From: Nocardia vermiculata NBRC 100427
GTDB lineage: Bacteria; Actinomycetota; Actinomycetes; Mycobacteriales; Mycobacteriaceae
DNA length: 64,000 bases
Direction of reading: 5' to 3'
Assembly: GCF_001613265.1 (NCBI RefSeq)
Contig: NZ_BDCA01000004.1
Location: 1-64,000, forward strand
Shown: piece by piece, positions 50,779-59,544 of the stretch
Layout of the letters: every line of letters starts with the position of its first letter
Numbering within the stretch: the first letter of the stretch is position 1
The notes under the pieces: generated by a model
The model's input: only the letters and a program-made list of their open reading frames with translations
Told to the model about the DNA's origin: nothing
Databases searched by the model: none
Program-made: the position numbers and the translations under genes

Positions 50779-52299
50779 ATGGATAGTTCGGAATCGACCT
50801 CGATCGGCAGCTCGCGCCGCTGGCTGATCCTGGTCGTGTTGTGCCTCAGCTCGCTGGTGCTGGTGATCGACAATATGGTGCTCACCGTGGCGATCCCGCA
50901 GATCGCGACGAACCTGCACGCCGACGCCCAGCAGATTCAGTGGATCATCGATGCCTACCTGCTGGTGTTCGCCGGTCTGCTGCTCACCTCCGGCATCCTC
51001 TCCGACCGCTTCGGCCGGCGCCTGGTCATGGTGATCGGTCTGGTGGTCTTCGGCGCCGCCTCACTGCTGGCCGCCTATGCAGGCAGCCCGGAACTGCTGA
51101 TCGCCGGACGTGTCCTGATGGGTATCGGCGGGGTGCTGATCATGCCCAGCACCCTGTCGATCCTGATCACCGTGTTCGATGACCGGGAACGGCCGAAAGC
51201 GATCGCGGCCTGGAGTGCGGTGGCCACCCTGGGGATGGTCGGCGGTCCGGTCCTCGGCGGCGTCCTGCTCGAGCACTTCTGGTGGGGTTCGGTATTCCTG
51301 ATGAACGTGCCGATCGCCGGCCTCGCCATCGTGGCGGCCCTGGTCCTGATGCCGGAATCGAAGGGGCCGTGGCGCACACCCGATCTGCCGGGCATCGTGC
51401 TGTCCAGCGTCGGGATGGCAGCGCTGGTATGGACGATCATCGCGGTGCCGCAGCGTGGGTGGACCGATGCCGGAACTCTCGCCGCGGCGGTCGTTGCGCT
51501 CATCGCCCTGAGCGGTTTCGTCGTGCGTGAGCTGCGGACGGATGCACCAATGGTCCCGCTGCAGTTGTTCGCCGACCGCACCTTCACCGGTTCCAGCTTC
51601 TCGCTGGTACTGGTCACCTTCGCCAACGGCGGACTGGTTCTGGTGCTGACCCAATATCTGCAGTTCGTCCTCGACTACTCGCCGATGCGCACCGCGCTGG
51701 CATTCACCCCGATGGCGGTGGCGCTGCTCGCATTCAATGCGCTGGGGGCAGGTGCGGTGCCGAAGCTCGGCGCGAAAATCGTCACGGTGGTGGGCTTGGT
51801 GATCGTCGCCGCCGGTTTCGGGGTATTGGCGACCCTCGACGCGGGTACCGGCTTCTGGTTGCCCGCCCTGGCCATGGCCCTGCTCGGTGCCGGTGCCGGA
51901 CTGGCGATGCCCGCCGCGATCGGTGCCCTGATGAGCGCGGTGCCCACCGAGCATGCCGGTGTCGGTTCCGCACTCAACGACACCATTCAGCAGACCGGCG
52001 GCGCTCTGGGCGTGGCCGTCCTCGGCGCAATTCTTGCCGGTACCTATGCGGCGGATATGCCGGATTCGGCACCGGCCTCGGCGCGTGAGTCGATCGCGGG
52101 GGCGCTCGGTACCGGTGACGACGTGCTGGCCGGCCTCGCGCGTGCGGCCTTCAGCTCGGGTATGCAGGCGGCATTCGCGGTCGGCGCGGCGGGTGCGGTG
52201 GTCGCCGCGGTGGTGGCGATGCTGCTGATGCGGAATGCGAAGAATGGTGCGGCACAGACAGACCCGGACGAATCCGGGGAACTGGTCGAAAGCCGCTGA
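50779..52299 (+). CDS. MFS drug transporter, DHA2 (14-helix) family
   Basis: 506 residues from ATG 50779. Many membrane helices are seen. Motif A reads GILSDRFGRRLVM, motif C GPVLGGVLLE, and the first helix has IDNMVLTVAIPQI, the DHA2 signature. It exports drugs or metabolites by proton antiport. Divergent from its presumed TetR repressor. Confidence 0.9.
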   Translation: MDSSESTSIGSSRRWLILVVLCLSSLVLVIDNMVLTVAIPQIATNLHADAQQIQWIIDAYLLVFAGLLLTSGILSDRFGRRLVMVIGLVVFGAASLLAAYAGSPELLIAGRVLMGIGGVLIMPSTLSILITVFDDRERPKAIAAWSAVATLGMVGGPVLGGVLLEHFWWGSVFLMNVPIAGLAIVAALVLMPESKGPWRTPDLPGIVLSSVGMAALVWTIIAVPQRGWTDAGTLAAAVVALIALSGFVVRELRTDAPMVPLQLFADRTFTGSSFSLVLVTFANGGLVLVLTQYLQFVLDYSPMRTALAFTPMAVALLAFNALGAGAVPKLGAKIVTVVGLVIVAAGFGVLATLDAGTGFWLPALAMALLGAGAGLAMPAAIGALMSAVPTEHAGVGSALNDTIQQTGGALGVAVLGAILAGTYAADMPDSAPASARESIAGALGTGDDVLAGLARAAFSSGMQAAFAVGAAGAVVAAVVAMLLMRNAKNGAAQTDPDESGELVESR

Positions 52300-52738
52300 C
52301 CAGGTCTGATCGAGGACTACCGACCAGGGCTGGTGGAAACTCGCCGACCAGCCGGGTGCGGGCTGCGTCTCCCGCGGACGCGAAGCCCGCGGGCGAGCCG
52401 GGAAGCCGGCACCGGGCTCAGATCAGTCCCCACCAGTAGACCAGGCAAGCCAATACCAAGACGACCGCAGTTTCCATACCTCCATCATTCCTCGAGATGG
52501 ATTCCGCTGCCGCCTCGCCTCGGCGGAGACTGCGGAGATCGGCGGCCCAATCCGGGGAGCCGCCGGAACGCCGACGATCCGCGCGGTCTGTCAACCCTCG
52601 TGGACAGGCCGAGCGGATCGGCTCGGTGTGCGCCGGGTGGTGATCCTGCCGCCCCCTCTCGCGGCAGGAGCACTCCCGGTGTCGAGATCAACAATGCCGG
52701 GGAGTGCTTGCCGCGCACTTAACGGGCGCTTGTGTAGT
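52300..52738. other. Intergenic region after the MFS gene
   Basis: About 440 bases. Apart from a possible 19-residue minus-strand peptide (52418-52477) and GC-rich hairpins (for example CGGCCGG-type repeats near 52550), nothing gene-like is seen. Confidence 0.4.
52418..52477 (-). CDS. Possible 19-residue membrane peptide
   Basis: METAVVLVLACLVYWWGLI, one hydrophobic helix with a Trp pair at its end. A GGAGGT lies right before the ATG, which is closer than usual for a ribosome site. It might be a small membrane subunit, or chance; it is downstream of lutC on the same strand. Confidence 0.25.
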   Translation of the reverse strand: METAVVLVLACLVYWWGLI

Positions 52739-53404
52739 TCAGCCCACGATGACGACGATCAGCCGCCGTTCGGTCTCCTCGATGACGCCGCCGACCCGGC
52801 CGGTGTCGGCCTCCGGGTCGGTCATCACGGTGGGGCCGCCGAACCAGGTGATGGATCGGCGGGGGTCCAGCTTGTCGAGGACCTGGGGGAGCGAATGGTC
52901 GATCTGGTCGGCACGGACCACGCAGATATGGCAGTCCGCCAGGACGGCCGCGTCGCGGCGGCATTGACCGGGCCCACCGTCGAGAATCAGCGTTCCGGCG
53001 TCGGCGACCGCACCGGCGCACGCGGTGACGACGGCATCGGTGCGTTCGCGGTCCAGTACCGACAGCTGGGGTTGGTCGTCGAGAACCCGATGCTCCGCGG
53101 CGGCAGCCCAATCCGACAGCCAGTCCTCGGGAAGACCGTCGGGGGCGAGCGCGGAAACCGCGCCGTGGCCGCGCAGAGCCACATCGATGGTGGTACTCAC
53201 CTGCTCGGCATCGGTCCGATGGACCTGAGCGCCGTAGTGCTCGAGCCGCTCGGTGAACAGTTCGATGACGGCGGCCTGGTCCTCGGCCGAGGTCACCGGT
53301 GCATGGCGCTGATAGTTGCGTGGAACCGGCACCGTGCGTTCGTCATCGGGTAGCGCCTCGAGGGCATCGCGCACGCGGCGCAGGAAATCCTCCCGCGAGG
53401 TCAC
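52739..53404 (-). CDS. LutC/YkgG family (LUD domain) protein
   Basis: 221 residues from GTG 53404 (GGGAGA upstream). LUD fold: an N-terminal REDFLRRVRDALEAL helix, later strands (TDAVVTACAGAVADAGTLIL), and the C-terminal VRADQIDHSLPQVL and GRVGGVIEETERRLIVVIVG block. LutC is normally one of three subunits of the L-lactate oxidase LutABC; lutA and lutB are absent here. It ends a probable operon with marR, ClC and TDT genes. Confidence 0.82.
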   Translation of the reverse strand: MTSREDFLRRVRDALEALPDDERTVPVPRNYQRHAPVTSAEDQAAVIELFTERLEHYGAQVHRTDAEQVSTTIDVALRGHGAVSALAPDGLPEDWLSDWAAAAEHRVLDDQPQLSVLDRERTDAVVTACAGAVADAGTLILDGGPGQCRRDAAVLADCHICVVRADQIDHSLPQVLDKLDPRRSITWFGGPTVMTDPEADTGRVGGVIEETERRLIVVIVG

Positions 53405-53488
53405 CGTGTATCTCCCGTTCGATAACTCCGGCCCTCCCGCCGGATACTGCATCGGCACCAGGCTACCGTGAGGTAGGAGCAGGCGAGT

Positions 53489-54529
53489 TCACGGTGTGGA
53501 TTCGATGCGGCGCCGACGCCGGCTCGAGGTGATGACCAGGTCCGCCGCAGTTGCCGTCCACACCGCCAGCGCTACCCAGGCCTCCCCGTGGCCGAAATCG
53601 ACCATCCACTGCTGGCCGGTGGCCGTGCCCAGCTCGGCAGTCCCGACGCCGTACATCCCCACCGGGAAGACGATGCTCCACAGGCCGGGTTCGTAACTCA
53701 GCCCGAAATGCCGGATCACATGGCGCCAGATCCCGGCGGCCAGCAGCAACGGCACCAGCCAGCTGCCGAAAGCCCACAACACCAGCACCGATCCCTCGAT
53801 CATCGGCCGCACGGTCACGATCAGCCCTACCGCGCGCTTCTCCAATATCTGGGTGCCGGCCAGCACGCTGATTGCGGTGGCACCCATGAAGATCCAGTAC
53901 GTAGGGGCCAGGCGCTGCTCGGTCAGCGAGGTGCTGAACAGGCTGCCGAGTACCACCGTGGCCACGAATCCGTACAGCACCACGCCCACCGACCAGCACA
54001 GCAGCGCGGGGACCGCGAAGCGCTGACTCCACGGCTGCGGCAGTGCGGTCGCGGCCACCGCGACCGATTGCGTGCCGACCACCCACAGGAACCACGTCCC
54101 GTTTGCGCCGGTGACCGTTGTGGGCCCACCGTGGTGCAGCATCAACAGCGCCGGGATCACGTAACACAGCACTCCCCACGACAGCACCGCCACCAGCAAC
54201 AGCACCAGCGCGGCGCCGATCCACCCGTGCCGGGACAGCCCCGCCGACATCACCCCGGTCGCGGCCACGAAGGCCAGATAGGTGAAGCCGGTGGCCGGGT
54301 TCAGGGCATCGGCCACCACCCGGTCCCGGAACCATCCGATCCGCACGGCCGTGGCGAGCAGGAGAACGACGTAGGCGATCAGGCCGAGGATCAGCAGCGC
54401 GGTCCCGCCCCAGGACCAGCCCGCGGCACCCACCGCGCGCGAGACGATGCCGGTCGCCATTACCGAGGCGAACCAGCCGGGCCCGAGATCGGCCACGAAA
54501 CGCATTCGCCGCCCGAACGACTCGTTCAC
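53489..54529 (-). CDS. TDT family transporter (tellurite-resistance/dicarboxylate, SLAC1-like)
   Basis: 346 residues from GTG 54529; an alternative ATG at 54505 is possible and neither has a clear ribosome site. Around ten membrane helices are seen, with the family opening LGPGWFASVMATGIVSRAV and the conserved PVGMYGVGTAELG. The family includes malate permeases, sulfite exporters and SLAC1 anion channels. Anion transport fits its neighbour, a ClC channel. Substrate unknown. Confidence 0.82.
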   Translation of the reverse strand: MNESFGRRMRFVADLGPGWFASVMATGIVSRAVGAAGWSWGGTALLILGLIAYVVLLLATAVRIGWFRDRVVADALNPATGFTYLAFVAATGVMSAGLSRHGWIGAALVLLLVAVLSWGVLCYVIPALLMLHHGGPTTVTGANGTWFLWVVGTQSVAVAATALPQPWSQRFAVPALLCWSVGVVLYGFVATVVLGSLFSTSLTEQRLAPTYWIFMGATAISVLAGTQILEKRAVGLIVTVRPMIEGSVLVLWAFGSWLVPLLLAAGIWRHVIRHFGLSYEPGLWSIVFPVGMYGVGTAELGTATGQQWMVDFGHGEAWVALAVWTATAADLVITSSRRRRRIESTP

Positions 54530-54641
54530 AGCGTGAGTGTTCCACGCGACGGCCGGTACCGGTGGTAACAACACCGGGCACTGTCGAGCGTGCTCCACCG
54601 GGGCGCCGCAGGAACGGGGCTGCCGGTGAAGCGTGTCGCGA

Positions 54642-56417
54642 TCAGGAGACGGCAACCTTCTCGCGCTCGACCGCGGGGTCGTCGCGCACCACGAGCAGAC
54701 GTTCGCGGTGGTGTTCCTCGTGCAGGTCCTGCCGGCGTGCATGGAGCAGCTGTTCGAGGGTGATGATGCCGCACAGTGTGGCCGGATCGTCGCGCTCGAC
54801 CACGGGTGCCGCGGTCACATGTGCCAGGGCCAGCGCATTCGCCACCTCGCGCAGCGTGTTGTCCGGGTGCACGGAGGTCCGGATCTCCAGCGTCGCCGCG
54901 GCGACTGCAGCGCCGCGGTGATGCTGGAGCACCTGCTTGGTAGTGACGCCGACCAAGGCGCCCGAGCGGTCCAGCACCGGATACAGCCCGGCGTAATGGG
55001 TGTGCGGCAGCACCGCATCGGTGAGCTGATCGGATTCGAGAATCATCGGCTCGGCCGTCATCACCTCGTGGGCGAAGAACGTCTCCAGCGGATCGGTGGT
55101 GTATTCGCGGGTGAGGTGCAGGCGCCGGCGCGCGATCTTCTCGGTGAGTACGGATCGCTTGAGCAGCAGTACCGAGACCGCGTACGCCGAGACCGAGGCG
55201 ACCGCCAACGGCATCACATCGTTCCAGGCGTGGGTGAGTTCGCAGGTGAATACGATGCCGGTCAGCGGGGACCGCATCACACCGCCGACCACCGCGGCCA
55301 GCCCGCACATCGCCCAGAAGCCCGGGGTCACCTCGGGCAGCAGGCCGCCTTCGGCCGCGCCCAGCGCGGCGCCGATCATGAAGACCGGGGCCAGCACCCC
55401 GCCGGAGGTTCCCGACCCCAGCGACAGCGACCAGATCAGTGTCTTGACCACCAGGATGCCGACGATCAGCGACATGGTGGCGTGGCCGGTGAGCAGTTGG
55501 TCGATGACGTCGTAGCCGACGCCCAGTGCGCGCGGTTCGAACAGCCCGCCGACACCGATGATCAGCCCGCCGATCGCCGGCCACCACATCCAGTGCACCG
55601 GGAGTTTGGCGAAGGAGTCCTCCGCGAAATACACCATCGCGGTGGCGGCGATCGCCAGCAGGCCGCCGGTGATGCCGGGGATCAGCGCCAGGCCGTCGGC
55701 GAGGGCGCCCGGGTTCAGCCCGTCGGTCGGCACCGGGAAGATGGGCCCGTCGCCGAGCAGTGCCCAGCGGCAGATCGTTCCGGTGACCACGGCGGCCACC
55801 ACCGGAATGAAACTGCGCGGGCGCCACTCGAACAGCAGCAGTTCCACCGCGAGCAGGATCGCGGCGAGCGGGGCGTTGAAGGTGGCCGCCATTCCGGCTG
55901 CGGAGCCCGCCACCAGCAGTGTTTTACGTTCGTCGGCGGACAGTTTCAGAAACTGCGCCAGGATCGAGCCCACGGCGCCGCCGGTCATGATGATCGGCCC
56001 CTCCGCGCCGAACGGCCCGCCGGAACCGATGCTGATGGCCGCCGAGGCCGGCTTGAGCACCGCGACGCGGGGCTGCACCCGGGATCCGCCGGTCAGGATG
56101 GCCTCGATCGCCTCGGGCATACCGTGGCCGCGGATCTTCTCCGAGCCGTAACGGGCCATCACGCCGATGATCAGGCCGCCCACGACCGGAGCGGTGAGCA
56201 CCAGCCACCAGGGGTGATGGGCGGCCCCCGGCGCCACCATCTCGGTGTTGATGCGCTGGTAGAAAACCAGATTCGTGATCAGCGCGATCAGTTTCAGCAG
56301 AATGTAGGCGGCCACTGCCGCCGCGCCGCCGACCGGGACCGCGAGGGCCGCGATGCGCAGTAATCGTGGGGTGACCTGGAAATCGCCCAGATGGGCTGCT
56401 CGAGTATGTCCGCTCAC
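54642..56417 (-). CDS. ClC family chloride channel/antiporter with C-terminal CBS domains
   Basis: 591 residues. The ClC core holds GSGGPFGAEGPI (gating Glu), GSAAGMAATFNAPLA and SGTSGGVLAPVF, the usual anion-binding signatures. After about residue 450 come two CBS domains (AHEVMTAEPMILESDQLTDAVLPHTHYAG in parts; VTAAPVVERDDPATLCGIIT). The GTG start (56417-56415) overlaps the marR stop. It moves chloride, nitrate or similar anions, gated by nucleotides through CBS. Confidence 0.92.
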   Translation of the reverse strand: MSGHTRAAHLGDFQVTPRLLRIAALAVPVGGAAAVAAYILLKLIALITNLVFYQRINTEMVAPGAAHHPWWLVLTAPVVGGLIIGVMARYGSEKIRGHGMPEAIEAILTGGSRVQPRVAVLKPASAAISIGSGGPFGAEGPIIMTGGAVGSILAQFLKLSADERKTLLVAGSAAGMAATFNAPLAAILLAVELLLFEWRPRSFIPVVAAVVTGTICRWALLGDGPIFPVPTDGLNPGALADGLALIPGITGGLLAIAATAMVYFAEDSFAKLPVHWMWWPAIGGLIIGVGGLFEPRALGVGYDVIDQLLTGHATMSLIVGILVVKTLIWSLSLGSGTSGGVLAPVFMIGAALGAAEGGLLPEVTPGFWAMCGLAAVVGGVMRSPLTGIVFTCELTHAWNDVMPLAVASVSAYAVSVLLLKRSVLTEKIARRRLHLTREYTTDPLETFFAHEVMTAEPMILESDQLTDAVLPHTHYAGLYPVLDRSGALVGVTTKQVLQHHRGAAVAAATLEIRTSVHPDNTLREVANALALAHVTAAPVVERDDPATLCGIITLEQLLHARRQDLHEEHHRERLLVVRDDPAVEREKVAVS

Positions 56418-56923
56418 AGCGCACCCGGCCCGGTCCAGGCGATGAGCGGGGTGGTGGCGGCCGCTCGGACGAGATCGGTGGCGGCGGCCAGTGCGCGGGC
56501 GCGGGCCTCGGGATCCAGTCCGTCGAGCAGCGCGCCGAAGGCGACGTTGCGGCGTTGCAGTACCTGATCGACCACCGCCCGGCCGGCATCGGTGACCTCG
56601 ACGGTGACGACGCTGCGGTTGTGTGGATCGGTGCCGCGCACGGCGTAGCCACGAGTCTCCAGCTTGTCGGCGAGCCGCGTGACCGATGAGGCGTTGACGC
56701 CGAGTGCCCCGGCCAGTTTCGAGGACGACACCCGGCCCAACGCCTGCAGGATCAGCAGGAAGCGCATCTGCGGAAAGGTCACCCCGGGAGGTGCGGCGTG
56801 GGCACTGTCCCAGGCGATCGAGACCAGCATTCTGGTCAGTGCCTCGAGCGCTTCGATTTCTGCTGTCTCGTCGTGTTCTCCCGCGACAGAGAGTGGCGCG
56901 GGAGACCCCTCATGGTCTTGCAT
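56414..56923 (-). CDS. MarR family regulator
   Basis: 169 residues. Winged helix: GRVSSSKLAGALGVNASSVTRL, then the wing GTDPHNRSVVTVEVTDAG. It is the first gene of the marR-ClC-TDT-lutC group and overlaps ClC. A TTGCA-N3-TGCAA palindrome lies just upstream, so it probably represses its own operon. Confidence 0.88.
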   Translation of the reverse strand: MQDHEGSPAPLSVAGEHDETAEIEALEALTRMLVSIAWDSAHAAPPGVTFPQMRFLLILQALGRVSSSKLAGALGVNASSVTRLADKLETRGYAVRGTDPHNRSVVTVEVTDAGRAVVDQVLQRRNVAFGALLDGLDPEARARALAAATDLVRAAATTPLIAWTGPGAL

Positions 56924-56933
56924 TAAACAAGAC

Positions 56934-56946
56934 TTGCAATGTGCAA
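56934..56946. promoter_or_regulatory. Candidate MarR operator TTGCA-ATG-TGCAA
   Basis: A perfect 5-bp inverted repeat 11 bases upstream of the marR start; another TTGCA lies at 56918-56922. Confidence 0.5.
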
Positions 56947-56964
56947 AAGGTGCGTCAAATCGAA

Positions 56965-56998
56965 GGCCCCGGCTGTGGGTTGATTCACAGCCGGGGCC
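56965..56998 (-). terminator. Hairpin terminator after the GMC oxidoreductase gene
   Basis: A perfect 13-bp stem (GGCCCCGGCTGTG and its complement) with an 8-base loop, 60 bases after the minus-strand stop at 57058. Confidence 0.75.
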
Positions 56999-57057
56999 AT
57001 GTCGAATTCGGACGAGATTCGCCTATACGACCGAATCGACGCGGTGGGGCGGGTACC

Positions 57058-58692
57058 TTACGCCGAAGCGGCCAGGAACTCCGCTGCCTTCTCGCCGATC
57101 ATGTAGCACGGCGCGTTGGTGTTGCCGCCGGTGATGCTCGGCATGATCGAAGCGTCCGCCACGCGCAGACCCTCGATGCCACGCACGCGGAGCTGTGGGT
57201 CGACCACGGCCCGCTCGTCCACACCCATCCGGCAGGTGCCCACCGGGTGGTACACCGAGTGGATGCGCCGGGGCAGCTCGCGCCGCAGGGCGGTCTCGTC
57301 GATGTAGGCGGGTCCGGGGGACAGTTCCTCGGTGATGTCGCCGGCGATGGCCTTGTGCGCTGCCGCCTCGCGAATCATGCCCATGGCCTCCACCAGGAAG
57401 TCCATATCGGCAGGGTCCGACAGGTAGCCCGGGTCGATCACCGGCGAGGCCAGCGGATCGGTGGAGGCCAGCCGCAGTTCGCCGCGGCTCTTGGGGTAGA
57501 TCAGCGTCGGGAAGACCGTCATCGCCTCGCGGCGATCGACCATGTGCAGCTTGTCCTCGTCCTGGTTGGGCGTCGGGTAGCTCCACGGCAGGGTGTGGAT
57601 CTGCATATCCGGGACGTCCTTGGCGAACGAGGTCCGCACGAAGCCGACCGATTCGAACACCGTGCGGCCCATCCAGGAGCTGCCCGGGCGCACCAGTTCG
57701 CGCGCCAGGCCGGCGGCGAAATGCGAGGGGATACCGCGGTGCAACGCCTTCTTCGACACGAAGGTCATCGGCACGAACAGGTGATCGTGCAGGTTCTGAC
57801 CGACCGGCAGGTCCGCATTAACCTCGATGCCGAGGTCACGCAGTTGCCCGGCCGGGCCGATGCCCGACAGCAGCAGCAGGTGGGCCGAACCCATGACGCC
57901 GCCGGAGACCACCACCTCCTTGGCCGCGCGGATGATGCGGCGACCCTTCTTCTCGATGACCTCGACGCCGATCGCCCGGCCCTTCTCGATCACCACACGG
58001 GCGACGTGCGCACCGGTGACGACCTTCAGGTTCGGGTTCGGGCGGTTGGTGATGAAGCCGCGCGAGGAGCTGTAGCGCAGACCGTCTTTCACGCTCTGCT
58101 GGAAGATGCTGATGCCCTCTTGGGATTCACCGTTGTAATCCTCGATCACCGGGACGTTGAAGGTGTCGGCCGCGGCCTCCATCCACTCCTTGGCGATGGG
58201 AGTCAGTTCCTTCTGCCGGGTGACCTCGATCGGGCCGCCGCTGCCGCGCAGGTCGCTGGCGCCGTCCTCCCAGTTCTCCAGCCGCTTGTAGGCGGGCAGG
58301 ACGTCCTCGTAGCTCCAGCCCTCGCAGCCCTCGGCGGCCCACGAGTCGTAGTTCGCCTTGTTGCCGCGTACGAACAACATGCCGTTCACGGAGCTGGAAC
58401 CGCCGAGCACCTTGCCGCGGGTCATCGGGATCTCGCGCTCGGCCGCATGCTTCTGCGGTACCGAGTACTGCCCCCAGGTGACGCGATGCTTGAGCTGGGG
58501 AACGACGTGCAGTGTCGAGATCATGCCCGGCACGGTCACCGTCTTGGAGGTGTCCTTGCGGCCCGCCTCCAACAGGATCACGCTGGCCCCGCGTTCGGCG
58601 AGCCGGCCCGCGACGGTGGCACCGGAGCTGCCCGCACCGATGACGACGTAATCGGCTTGGCTGGTATCCGCGGTGCGCGGAGAGTCGGTCAT
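57058..58692 (-). CDS. GMC family oxidoreductase (choline dehydrogenase-like)
   Basis: 544 residues from ATG 58692 (GAGGT upstream). FAD motif VVIGAGSSGATVAGRLAE, the GMC signature GKVLGGSSSVNGMLFVRG, a second signature (GVMGSAHLLLLSGIGPA), and the catalytic His in YHPVGTCRMG with a later Asn (SITGGNTNAP). Cytosolic, with no signal. GMC enzymes oxidise alcohols including sterols and long-chain alcohols. Two KstR-type boxes upstream suggest a role in sterol catabolism; that is inferred. Confidence 0.9.
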   Translation of the reverse strand: MTDSPRTADTSQADYVVIGAGSSGATVAGRLAERGASVILLEAGRKDTSKTVTVPGMISTLHVVPQLKHRVTWGQYSVPQKHAAEREIPMTRGKVLGGSSSVNGMLFVRGNKANYDSWAAEGCEGWSYEDVLPAYKRLENWEDGASDLRGSGGPIEVTRQKELTPIAKEWMEAAADTFNVPVIEDYNGESQEGISIFQQSVKDGLRYSSSRGFITNRPNPNLKVVTGAHVARVVIEKGRAIGVEVIEKKGRRIIRAAKEVVVSGGVMGSAHLLLLSGIGPAGQLRDLGIEVNADLPVGQNLHDHLFVPMTFVSKKALHRGIPSHFAAGLARELVRPGSSWMGRTVFESVGFVRTSFAKDVPDMQIHTLPWSYPTPNQDEDKLHMVDRREAMTVFPTLIYPKSRGELRLASTDPLASPVIDPGYLSDPADMDFLVEAMGMIREAAAHKAIAGDITEELSPGPAYIDETALRRELPRRIHSVYHPVGTCRMGVDERAVVDPQLRVRGIEGLRVADASIMPSITGGNTNAPCYMIGEKAAEFLAASA

Positions 58693-58796
58693 GTTCGGTT
58701 ACCTCATCCTCGAAGTGTGCGGGCAGATCGCGGCGGCGCCCGGCCGGGGGGAGCGTGCCTGGGACTCACCACACGAGCGCGTGCCTGCGATCACTG

Positions 58797-58810
58797 TAGA
58801 ACAAGTTCTA
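58797..58810. promoter_or_regulatory. KstR-type operator TAGAACAAGTTCTA
   Basis: A perfect 14-bp palindrome that fits the published KstR motif TnnAACnnGTTnnA. It lies 105 bases upstream of the GMC oxidoreductase start. Confidence 0.65.
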
Positions 58811-58908
58811 ATATTGGTGAAGACGTCAGTTCGAGAAGCTTGGGTCCGAGGTTCGGTACTGGGAACGATATCGTGCCGATGACCAGGGATGTTCGATAGG
58901 TCACAGCA

Positions 58909-58922
58909 TAGAACAGGTTGCA
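58909..58922. promoter_or_regulatory. Second KstR-type motif TAGAACAGGTTGCA
   Basis: It fits TnnAACnnGTTnnA in all fixed positions, though the arms are less symmetrical. It is 112 bases from the first box and 123 bases before the gpx start. Confidence 0.5.
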
Positions 58923-59031
58923 GTTGATCCGATCGTCGCGCGATTGTGGACCGTCGGACGGGTCGCTGTGGAACGGGTGGGGATCGTGTCACCGCCGCGG
59001 AAGTCGCCCTGGCGTACGCCGAGATTCCACC

Positions 59032-59037
59032 TATCAT
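59032..59037 (+). promoter_or_regulatory. -10 box TATCAT of a leaderless gpx transcript
   Basis: TATCAT seven bases before the GTG start with no ribosome site between. Confidence 0.55.
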
Positions 59038-59044
59038 TTCGAGG

Positions 59045-59533
59045 GTGACCGATATTCGTGAAATCCCCGTACAGACTCTTGCCGGCGAATCCGCGACCCT
59101 GGGCGATGTGGCCGGTGACAAGGCCGTCCTCGTGGTCAACGTGGCCTCGAAATGCGGTCTGACACCGCAGTACACCGGTCTGGTGGCGCTGCAGCAGGCC
59201 TACGGCTCACGTGGTTTCAGCGTGGTGGGCGTGCCGTGTAATCAGTTCATGGGACAGGAACCCGGCACCGCCGAGGAGATCCAGCAGTTCTGCTCCACCA
59301 CCTACGGGGTGGACTTCCCGTTGCTCGCCAAGGTCGATGTCAACGGGGACGACCGCCACCCGCTGTATCGCGAACTGGTGCAGACCGCCGACGCCGAGGG
59401 CGAGGCGGGCGACATCCAGTGGAATTTCGAGAAGTTCCTGGTGGGGCGGGACGGGAAGGTCGTCGGCCGGTACCGTCCCCGCACCGAACCGCAGGACCCG
59501 ACCTTGGTAGCAGCCATCGAAGCGTCGCTGTAA
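59045..59533 (+). CDS. Glutathione peroxidase-like thiol peroxidase (BsaA type)
   Basis: 162 residues from GTG 59045. The peroxidatic Cys C37 is in NVASKCGLTPQYTGL; C65 is in GVPCNQFMGQEPG; the tetrad Gln/Trp/Asn are seen (CNQF; IQWNFEKFLV). C83 (QQFCSTTYG) is a possible resolving cysteine, which would make it thioredoxin-dependent. It reduces hydroperoxides. Actinobacteria lack glutathione, so the reductant is probably thioredoxin or mycothiol-linked. Confidence 0.9.
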   Translation: MTDIREIPVQTLAGESATLGDVAGDKAVLVVNVASKCGLTPQYTGLVALQQAYGSRGFSVVGVPCNQFMGQEPGTAEEIQQFCSTTYGVDFPLLAKVDVNGDDRHPLYRELVQTADAEGEAGDIQWNFEKFLVGRDGKVVGRYRPRTEPQDPTLVAAIEASL

Positions 59534-59544
59534 TTTTTGCGGTG

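Larger units (their letters stand above)
58693..59044. other. Divergent intergenic region GMC oxidoreductase / gpx
   Basis: About 350 bases without a gene. It holds two KstR-like palindromes (58797-58810, 58909-58922) and the leaderless gpx promoter at its right end. Confidence 0.55.

Noticed and set aside
54633..56363. 576-codon plus-strand frame over the ClC gene
   Set aside because: Shadow; the minus strand holds the ClC and CBS signatures.
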